The translations under genes and the position numbers were made by a program. The notes beneath the pieces were generated by a model that did no database searches, was not told the DNA's origin, and saw only the letters and a list, made by a program, of their open reading frames with translations. Shown here one piece after another: positions 56,030-63,089 of a stretch of DNA of 63,089 nucleotides. Source of the stretch: Thiomicrospira sp. (GTDB lineage: Bacteria; Pseudomonadota; Gammaproteobacteria; Thiomicrospirales; Thiomicrospiraceae); contig JAUUDE010000030.1 in the NCBI GenBank assembly GCA_030826915.1, positions 1-63,089 of the forward strand, read 5' to 3'. Numbering within the stretch: position 1 is the first letter of the stretch; each line of letters begins with the position of its first letter.

Positions 56030-56683
56030 ATGAAAGGAATATATGTGCAGTCATTTTTAAAATTATTAGTGAGTTTTGCTGCTTTAAATATTGCCATAGC
56101 GAATAATGCCTTAGCAAAAGACAATAAAGCAGGGCATGATCTGCAAGTTTATGTCAACCAGTTGCAAACCTTTAAAGCCGATTTTGTACAAACCCAACCG
56201 GATGAGGAAGTGTTTTCATTAAATACTTCAATTGGTCATTTTGAATTAAATCGACCAGGCCAGCTAGTTTGGGAATACTTTAGTCCTGAAGAACAAAAAA
56301 TTGTGGTGGATGGACCTAACTTATGGGTTTATGATATGGACTTAGACCAAGTATCTGTGCGCCCAATTGACGATGTGAAAGCAGAACTTCCTTTAAGCTG
56401 GCTTTTATATAAAGAGCCTATTCAAGATAAATTTATGATTATTGAATCGGGTGATAAAAATGGGATTCAGTGGTTTAACCTTACGCCAAAGCAAGCCACC
56501 TATTTTCAGAGCATAGAGGTGGGTATGAAAGACGGTGAAATGCAACAAGTTTGGATGTATCAAAGTGCGGATAATATCACCAAGGTGCGTTTTTCAAATA
56601 TCCAGTCAAACCAGGTCATTCCGTATAAAAACTTTCAGTTCCAAGTGCCTGAAGGGGCAGATTTAGTGGGTAAGCCTCAGTAA
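56030..56683 (+). CDS. lolA: Outer-membrane lipoprotein carrier protein LolA
   Basis: A periplasmic chaperone that carries lipoproteins from LolCDE to LolB. 217 residues with a signal peptide (LKLLVSFAALNIAIANNALAKD). The mature part has LQTFKADFVQTQ, GHFELNRPGQLVWEYFSPEEQKIVVDGPNLWVYD and the ending of a half-barrel LolA fold. The start may instead be GTG at 56045, which has a better spaced AAAGGA. It sits between ftsK and rarA as usual. Confidence 0.94.
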   Translation: MKGIYVQSFLKLLVSFAALNIAIANNALAKDNKAGHDLQVYVNQLQTFKADFVQTQPDEEVFSLNTSIGHFELNRPGQLVWEYFSPEEQKIVVDGPNLWVYDMDLDQVSVRPIDDVKAELPLSWLLYKEPIQDKFMIIESGDKNGIQWFNLTPKQATYFQSIEVGMKDGEMQQVWMYQSADNITKVRFSNIQSNQVIPYKNFQFQVPEGADLVGKPQ

Positions 56684-56699
56684 TGGTTCAATCTCTATA

Positions 56700-58040
56700 A
56701 TGTCAGTTTATCAACCGCTTTCCGACCGTTTACGCCCTAAGACACTCAACGAGTATGTGGGGCAAACTCACCTTTTGGGTAAAAGGCGTGCTTTATCCAG
56801 AATGTTGGATTCAGGGCGTTTACACTCTATGGTGTTTTGGGGGCCGCCAGGTGTCGGCAAAACCACCTTAGCAAGGTTAATTGCACTACAGTCCGATTTG
56901 CAATTTATTAACTTATCTGCAGTGTTGGATGGTGTTAAAGAAGTTCGTGCAGCCGTTGAACAAGCTCAGTTACACAAAGAACAGTTTCAACAAGGAACCT
57001 TGTTATTTGTGGACGAAGTACATCGTTTTAATAAAGCTCAGCAGGATGCTTTTTTGCCATTTGTGGAAGATGGCACCTTTGTTTTTATTGGTGCGACTAC
57101 GGAAAACCCATCGTTTGAGCTCAACAATGCTTTGCTTTCCAGAGCCAAAGTGTATGTGTTGCGCATCTTAGAAGAAGATGAACTTGAACAGGTGTTAGAA
57201 AGAGGTCGTGCTTTATTAGAGTCAGATTTAAGTAGTGATGCTTCGGTTAAAGTTCATATAGAAGACAAGGCCGTTGAATTATTAGTTGAAGCGGCGGATG
57301 GTGATGCTCGTCGTCTATTAAATAGTTTGGAACAGGCAATGGATTTTGCTGAATACCAAGCAAAACCAGATGGAGTAGGCCTGGTAAGTTTAACAACCGA
57401 ACATTGTAAAGAAGTTATTCAAGGTGGTGTTCGACGATTTGATAAAAGTGGAGAGGCGTTTTATGATCAAATCTCTGCTTTACATAAATCGATTCGTGGC
57501 TCGGATGCTAATGCTGCCCTGTATTGGTTGGTTAGAATGTTAGATGGGGGTGTTGATCCTCGTTATTTAGCCAGACGCTTAGTGCGAATGGCCAGTGAAG
57601 AAATTGGTAATGCAGATCCTAAAGCACTGCAAATTGCAGTCAATGCCGCTGAGTCATATGAAAGACTTGGTTCTCCAGAAGGCGACCTTGCTTTGGCGCA
57701 AGCGGCAACGTATTTGGCGGTTGCCCCTAAGTCCAATGCGGTTTATATGGCTTATAAAGCGGTTTTGGCAGATGTTAAAGAAAATGGTTCACACGAAGTT
57801 CCGCTGCATTTACGCAATGCGCCTACCAAACTCATGGCCGAATTGGATTATGGACAAGGTTATCGATATGCCCATGATGAACCTGAAGCCTTTGCAGCCG
57901 GAGAGTGTTATTTCCCTGAAGACATGGTTGAAAAATCTTATTACAATCCAGTAGAGCGCGGTTTAGAAATTAAAATTTCTGCCAAGATGGCACATTTGGA
58001 GTCTTTAAACCAAAACGCCATCTATAAAAGAAGAAAGTAA
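56700..58040 (+). CDS. rarA: Replication-associated recombination ATPase RarA (MgsA)
   Basis: An AAA+ clamp-loader-like ATPase that acts at stalled forks. 446 residues. PLSDRLRPKTLNEYVGQTHLLG, Walker A FWGPPGVGKTTLARL, Walker B LLFVDEVHRFNKAQQDAF, sensor 1 IGATTENPSFELNNALLSR and the C-terminal tetramerisation domain (DPRYLARRLVRMASEEIGNADP) are all present. It is 16 bases after lolA with a weak ribosome site, suggesting translational coupling. Confidence 0.96.
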   Translation: MSVYQPLSDRLRPKTLNEYVGQTHLLGKRRALSRMLDSGRLHSMVFWGPPGVGKTTLARLIALQSDLQFINLSAVLDGVKEVRAAVEQAQLHKEQFQQGTLLFVDEVHRFNKAQQDAFLPFVEDGTFVFIGATTENPSFELNNALLSRAKVYVLRILEEDELEQVLERGRALLESDLSSDASVKVHIEDKAVELLVEAADGDARRLLNSLEQAMDFAEYQAKPDGVGLVSLTTEHCKEVIQGGVRRFDKSGEAFYDQISALHKSIRGSDANAALYWLVRMLDGGVDPRYLARRLVRMASEEIGNADPKALQIAVNAAESYERLGSPEGDLALAQAATYLAVAPKSNAVYMAYKAVLADVKENGSHEVPLHLRNAPTKLMAELDYGQGYRYAHDEPEAFAAGECYFPEDMVEKSYYNPVERGLEIKISAKMAHLESLNQNAIYKRRK

Positions 58041-58127
58041 GGTTTTATTTGTTACAAATAATCTGATAGATAAAGCCTGCAACACAATCAAAATGGTTTA
58101 CATTTTATTTAGAGGAGATATCAGCTC

Positions 58128-58508
58128 ATGTCAGGATTAACTTGGTTAGCTGTTGCTGTTGGTGGCGGTTTGGGTGCGGTATCTCGATTTGCCATGTCGC
58201 ATCAAGTTTATCAGTGGTTTGGTCGTGACTTTGCCTGGGGAACGCTCTCTGTTAATCTACTAGGTTCATTTTTTATGGGACTGACAGCGGTTTTATTAGT
58301 GGATAAACTGGGTGCTTCAAATGAATTAAGAGCGTTTGTAATGGTGGGCTTTTTGGGTGCTTTTACTACCTTTTCTACCTTTTCATACGAAACCATGCAG
58401 TACATAGAAGTAGGTGAATTAAACAAAGCCTTTCTTAATATAGCACTAAGTGTCATAACCTGCTTGGTTGCAGTGTGGGCAGGTATGTTAACGGCAAGAC
58501 AATTTTAA
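58128..58508 (+). CDS. crcB: Fluoride ion channel CrcB/Fluc
   Basis: 126 residues forming one half of a dual-topology dimeric fluoride exporter in the inner membrane. GGGLGAVSRFAMS, GTLSVNLLGSFFMGL and GFLGAFTTFSTFSYET are the family signatures, including the Asn and Phe-box residues that line the pore. AGAGGAGA gives a strong ribosome site. No fluoride riboswitch is visible in the 87 bases from rarA. Confidence 0.95.
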   Translation: MSGLTWLAVAVGGGLGAVSRFAMSHQVYQWFGRDFAWGTLSVNLLGSFFMGLTAVLLVDKLGASNELRAFVMVGFLGAFTTFSTFSYETMQYIEVGELNKAFLNIALSVITCLVAVWAGMLTARQF

Positions 58509-60170
<1,662 letters not shown>

Positions 60171-60208
60171 ACTTAATTAGGCTAAAACCAATTGTTACCA
60201 ACGACTGT

Positions 60209-60238
60209 TAAAAACCACCTTAATCGGTGGTTTTTTTA
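60209..60238 (+). terminator. Intrinsic terminator of serS
   Basis: AAAAACCACC and GGTGGTTTTT pair around TTAATC and are followed by Ts; the A-run makes it bidirectional, so it can also serve the alkyltransferase gene. Confidence 0.9.
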
Positions 60239-60289
60239 TGCTGGATTTTGCACATCAAAATTAAGGGTTAATGAAAAAACAGTTGGTGT

Positions 60290-60610
60290 TTAGTTGTCAC
60301 TAAAATCATAGAGAACAGAAGTGAAATTTTTCACTCTATTATTTTCAATCTCAACGCCTTCTTTTCTAAGCAATGCAATTTTTTTAGGTGCTCCATAAGC
60401 ATAACCCCCCAAACCTCCATTGGTATTCACTACACGATGGCAGGGGACAATAGTCGGATACGGATTTTTGTTCATTGCATTGCCCACCGCTTGGTAAGCT
60501 TTGCTATTTAAAGCTACAGCAATGGCTTTATAAGTAGTGACACGGCCTTTAGGTATTTTTAGTAACAATTGATAACATTGCTCATTAAACGTTAAGTGAT
60601 TGTTTTGCAT
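60290..60610 (-). CDS. O6-alkylguanine-DNA alkyltransferase-family protein (single domain)
   Basis: 106 residues covering only the DNA-binding/active-site domain: FNEQCYQLLLKIPKGRVTTYKAIAVAL is the winged helix and TIVPCHRVVNTNGGLGGYAYG holds the PCHR alkyl-acceptor cysteine. With Cys present it may still transfer alkyl groups, unlike Atl1-type proteins that have Trp there. It lacks the N-terminal domain of Ogt/Ada-C. Small proteins of this form are often annotated as MGMT family or YbaZ-like. It lies between serS and tRNA-Ser, on the opposite strand. Confidence 0.85.
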   Translation of the reverse strand: MQNNHLTFNEQCYQLLLKIPKGRVTTYKAIAVALNSKAYQAVGNAMNKNPYPTIVPCHRVVNTNGGLGGYAYGAPKKIALLRKEGVEIENNRVKNFTSVLYDFSDN

Positions 60611-60682
60611 GGGTTTGCTATTCCTGGTTTGAACTTGGCGTAGTGTTTTCTAAAAATTTTACAGAAAATTTACCAAAACGTC

Positions 60683-60710
60683 TTGCAATAATCTCTCAGA
60701 ACTCTATAAT
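60683..60710 (+). promoter_or_regulatory. Promoter of tRNA-Ser(UGA)
   Basis: TTGCAA (60683-60688), a 16-base spacer and TATAAT (60705-60710), then ACGCC as in the other tRNA promoters. Confidence 0.8.
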
Positions 60711-60727
60711 ACGCCACAACAAAACAA

Positions 60728-60818
60728 GGTGGACTGGCTGAGTGGTTGAAGGCGGCAGTCTTGAAAACTGTTGTGGGTTTGTAGCCCACCTGGGGTTCGA
60801 ATCCCTAGTCCATCGCCA
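60728..60818 (+). tRNA. tRNA-Ser (anticodon UGA)
   Basis: 91 bases with an encoded CCA. Acceptor GGTGGAC pairs with GTCCATC (one G-U). The anticodon loop CTTGAAA gives UGA, decoding UCN. A long variable arm (GTGGGTTTGTAGCCCAC) confirms serine identity. Confidence 0.96.
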
Positions 60819-60825
60819 TATTTTG

Positions 60826-60865
60826 AAAACCCCGTGTAAGACATTGTCTTCACGGGGTTTTTTTA
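60826..60865 (+). terminator. Intrinsic terminator after tRNA-Ser(UGA)
   Basis: AAAACCCCGTG and CACGGGGTTTT pair around a 14-base loop and end in a T-run. Confidence 0.88.
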
Positions 60866-60992
60866 TGCCTAAAATTGGTTTGTAAACAGCTTATATAACT
60901 TGTCTTTTGATTTGAAGTTTTAGTGAATAGGCGTTTGGTATATTTGGATTAAGTATAGAGTGTTATTGTGTTCTTTAGATAAACCCGTGGGT

Positions 60993-61026
60993 AAAAAAAG
61001 CTCATATGATAATTATCACATGAGCT
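60993..61026 (-). terminator. Intrinsic terminator of the membrane coiled-coil gene
   Basis: AGCTCAT.TGATAATTATCA.ATGAGCT forms a 13-pair self-complementary hairpin with one mismatch. The A7 run on its left is a T7 run in the minus-strand transcript. Confidence 0.82.
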
Positions 61027-61049
61027 ATATTTTGACTTTTAAGAGTGGC

Positions 61050-62154
61050 CTATTTAGCTCTGTAACTGTAAGGTTTTTCTTTTGATTTTTCAGTGTATCT
61101 TTTTAAGGTCTCTTGCATTTCAAGAAGTTGTTGCTGAAGGGCAGACTGTTGTTGATGAAGAACTTGAAGTTCATTTAAGACTTTTTTGTCAGAATATACC
61201 GCTTTGGTTTTCGATGATTTATTTAAACGCTTTTCTATTGCTTTTAAGGTTTTAGCCTGCTTGCTAACCGTAGTTTTAATTGAATTGATTTGCTTAACTT
61301 GATTTGTTGCTAATACTTCTGTAATAGTTGTTTTTAAATCTTTTTGTTCCGCAACGACTTCATCAAGAGCCTGTTTTAGTCTTACAAGGTCTTGATCTGT
61401 ATTTGGATGTAATGCCTTAACTACAGTAGAGTCACTATGGTGATTTTCATCTTCACTTTTATGAATATGTTCGGCTGCTAAATTGACGATAGGCGATTCC
61501 ACCTGAGTGGTTTTATGTTTGGTAATATGATGCTCACCTTGATTTTCTATGGCGTTTTCATAGGTGCTCTGTTTAACTATAGTATCCACACTGTCAGTAG
61601 ATGTTTGCTTTTTAAGCTGTGAAATCTCATATTCAAGATTTTCAATGACAGAGGCAAGTTCATCGATTTTTAGAGTGACTTGTTTGTTTAATAACGTATT
61701 TTCTGTTGCGATAATATCGAGAACTTCACCTTTAAATATGGCTTGTTGTTTTTGCATTGCATAGAATAAATAGCCCATTGCACCTAAGACAACAAGGCTG
61801 AATATGATTGATGTAGACATTAAAATTGTAAAGTTACTTTTAGCGGCTTTAAAATCTTTAGAAGCGTGATTAATGGATTGACGCCAATTAAAGTTAGCTT
61901 CTCTAAGTTCTAATGCTTGAGCTTTAAGAGATTCGGCTTGTTTGATTGCCGATTGAGCGGCATCATGACTTTGCTGCGAGGCTTGTTGTGCTGTTTTTGC
62001 CGCCTCAAGGGTAACTTATTGGCATCAATTAACCCATTTGAAGACGTCTTTGTTTTATTCGTTTCACTGTCTTTTTAACGGATGATTCAAGCTCTTGAGT
62101 GGATTCTTCGAGCTGTTCAACTTCAGATAAAAGTTCATCTACAATGTCACTCAT
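61050..62154 (-). pseudogene. Frameshifted membrane coiled-coil protein
   Basis: ATG 62154 starts a 41-codon ORF (SDIVDELLSEVEQLEESTQE...) that ends at TAA 62029-62031. A second frame is open from 62015 to 61050: EAAKTAQQASQQSHDAAQSA, AQALELREANFNWRQSINHA, a membrane helix (IIFSLVVLGAMGYLFYAM) and long coiled coils (VTLKIDELASVIENLEYEIS; LQVLHQQQSALQQQLLEMQE). The third frame reads SSNGLIDANK in the gap, so two one-base lesions near 62060 and 62015 would join everything into about 340 residues. The ORF track shows only the 256-residue part starting at the membrane helix. The original was probably a single-pass membrane protein with coiled coils on both sides. Function unknown. Confidence 0.6.
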
Positions 62155-62165
62155 AGGATTTCCTA

Positions 62166-63089
62166 TTACTCTTTAAGTTTTGCAATGCGAGCTTTAAGAC
62201 TCTCATTAACCAATTTTAAATGAGCGTTTTTCTCTTGAATAGTGGTAATTTCATTGGCAATTTCGTCGCTATTAGTATCTTCAATCTCTGATAAATCAAT
62301 GCTATAACCTGCCTTTTTTGCGGCTTCAAATGCACGGTCGGCAGCAACAAACGTGGCCTCAATAGCATTTTGGATTTGTTTAGCAGAATTTTGCGCTTTT
62401 TTAGAAGTTGCTAATGCCAATTGTGTGGCTTCTTGTGCGGTTTGTTTTGCCTGTATAGCAATTTCATGAATTGTTTGATTAATCTCAATCGCTTCTTCCA
62501 TATTGGAAACGGAATCGTTGGTATATTGAATAATAGCCAAATCATCGTCTGAAGAATTAGTCTCTTTTACTGGTGAATCCAATTCTTGACTAACGTTAGC
62601 TTCTTCAGGGTTGTCAGTAATTATTGAGTCTTCAGCAAAGTCTTTTACTAACTCTTCTGCTGCCATTTCATCTTTAGCTGCTGAAGATAAATCAAAATCA
62701 ATACCATCTAATTCGTCAACGCTGATTTCATCTAAAGGAACATCAATATCTGTTTCGGACTCGATAGGTTCATTGATTTCATTTTTTTCATCGACAGATG
62801 CAGTTTCGAAGTCACCCAAGTTAAGGTCATCTAACTGAGGTAGCTCAATATCGTCTAGCAAAGCATCACTGTCTTCTGTAGAAACTTCAAGGTCATCGAT
62901 GGCTTCCATATCGATATCCGCTAAATCATTTAATTCACTTATATCAATGTCTGCATCTAAAGTTACAGCGTTATCAGTATCAGTGTGTTGAATTTCAACT
63001 TTGCTGTCAAGTTTGTTATTTTCTTCATCCATTAATGAATCTAAATCCAGGTTATCTAAGTCATCTATAGTCTCGATATCTATGTCATC
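62166..63089 (-). CDS. Very acidic protein with an Ala-rich heptad region (5' end outside window)
   Basis: The frame is open to the window edge, so the internal ATG at 63032 in the ORF track is not necessarily the start. At least 307 residues are encoded. The first ~170 are extremely rich in Asp, Glu, Ile and Leu in short repeats (LDNLDLDSL, DADIDISELNDLADIDMEAIDDL, DDIELPQLDDLNLGDF), recalling the acidic linkers of FimV/HubP-type polar proteins. Then comes an Ala/Gln heptad stretch (IAIQAKQTAQEATQLALATSKKAQNSAKQIQNAIEAT) and a short coiled coil to the end. The Ala heptad region resembles that of the next, frameshifted gene 11 bases downstream, so the two probably work together. No family recognised. 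Confidence 0.7.
   Translation of the reverse strand, partial: DDIDIETIDDLDNLDLDSLMDEENNKLDSKVEIQHTDTDNAVTLDADIDISELNDLADIDMEAIDDLEVSTEDSDALLDDIELPQLDDLNLGDFETASVDEKNEINEPIESETDIDVPLDEISVDELDGIDFDLSSAAKDEMAAEELVKDFAEDSIITDNPEEANVSQELDSPVKETNSSDDDLAIIQYTNDSVSNMEEAIEINQTIHEIAIQAKQTAQEATQLALATSKKAQNSAKQIQNAIEATFVAADRAFEAAKKAGYSIDLSEIEDTNSDEIANEITTIQEKNAHLKLVNESLKARIAKLKE

Noticed and set aside
58041-58127. Fluoride riboswitch before crcB
   Set aside because: None of the conserved riboswitch segments is present and the 87-base gap has no matching fold.

Overview
The window is a compact, AT-rich chromosomal segment (roughly 40% G+C by eye) from a free-living gammaproteobacterium. The gene order mutS / pncC-recA-recX-alaS-lysC-csrA-tRNA-Ser-tRNA-Arg, a four-cysteine FNR, a PomAB-type (sodium-type) flagellar stator and class I fructose-1,6-bisphosphatase next to pyrophosphatase and PEP carboxylase fit a motile relative of the Thiomicrospira/Hydrogenovibrio/Thiomicrorhabdus group. 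That placement is inferred from gene content and protein style, not from a search.

Layout. 1-372: right end of an IS3-family element abutting the C-terminal remnant of a gene it appears to have cut. 436-5199: htpG behind a near-consensus sigma-32 promoter, the ABC-F ATPase ybiT, and a nitrilase-family amidase. 5200-5640: non-coding, with a strong hairpin that looks like a degenerate dispersed repeat. 5641-12480 (minus): a run probably read from mutS through a CnoX-like protein, cytochrome b561, a DUF5718-like protein, a DUF1415 protein, msrA and an exported thioredoxin-fold protein. 12658-20251 (plus): pncC, recA, recX, alaS, lysC, csrA and two tRNAs. 20455-29172: an exported amidohydrolase, trpS, a small membrane methyltransferase, pcnB-folK-panB-panC, the stator genes pomA and pomB (pomB broken by a stop codon), and panD. 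29353-38959: ppc, ppa, fbp, thiI, mltF and a dihydrolipoamide-dehydrogenase-like flavoprotein. 39071-45645: rnr-rlmB, a PfkB sugar kinase fused to a Rieske domain, fnr and pal. 45736-53253: pepN, a small broken exported protein, a membrane chemotaxis transducer, two small genes, an FKBP isomerase and trxB. 53488-60818: ftsK-lolA-rarA-crcB, serS, an alkyltransferase-like protein and tRNA-Ser(UGA). 61050-63089 (minus): a frameshifted membrane coiled-coil gene and a very acidic alanine-heptad protein that runs off the window.

Most genes are housekeeping: translation (alaS, trpS, serS, tRNAs), DNA repair and recombination (mutS, recA, recX, rarA), vitamin synthesis (folK, panB, panC, panD), central carbon metabolism (ppc, fbp, ppa) and the envelope (pal, lolA, mltF, fkpA). 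No CRISPR array, prophage, rRNA operon or defence island was seen.

The most unusual signals lie outside ordinary gene content. (1) The palindrome CAGGCCTG occurs 18 times, about 40-fold more than base composition predicts, and eight copies are the full 12-mer ACCAGGCCTGGT. Several intergenic copies sit in long palindromes whose outer arms differ between loci yet stay self-complementary. (2) A PfkB kinase-Rieske [2Fe-2S] fusion. (3) A perfect FNR box at -41.5 of a predicted ~72-nt terminated transcript just downstream of fnr, a candidate FNR-activated small RNA. (4) A second promoter-hairpin-terminator small RNA candidate near 51.3 kb. (5) Single-site lesions in pomB, in a signal peptide and in a membrane protein gene.
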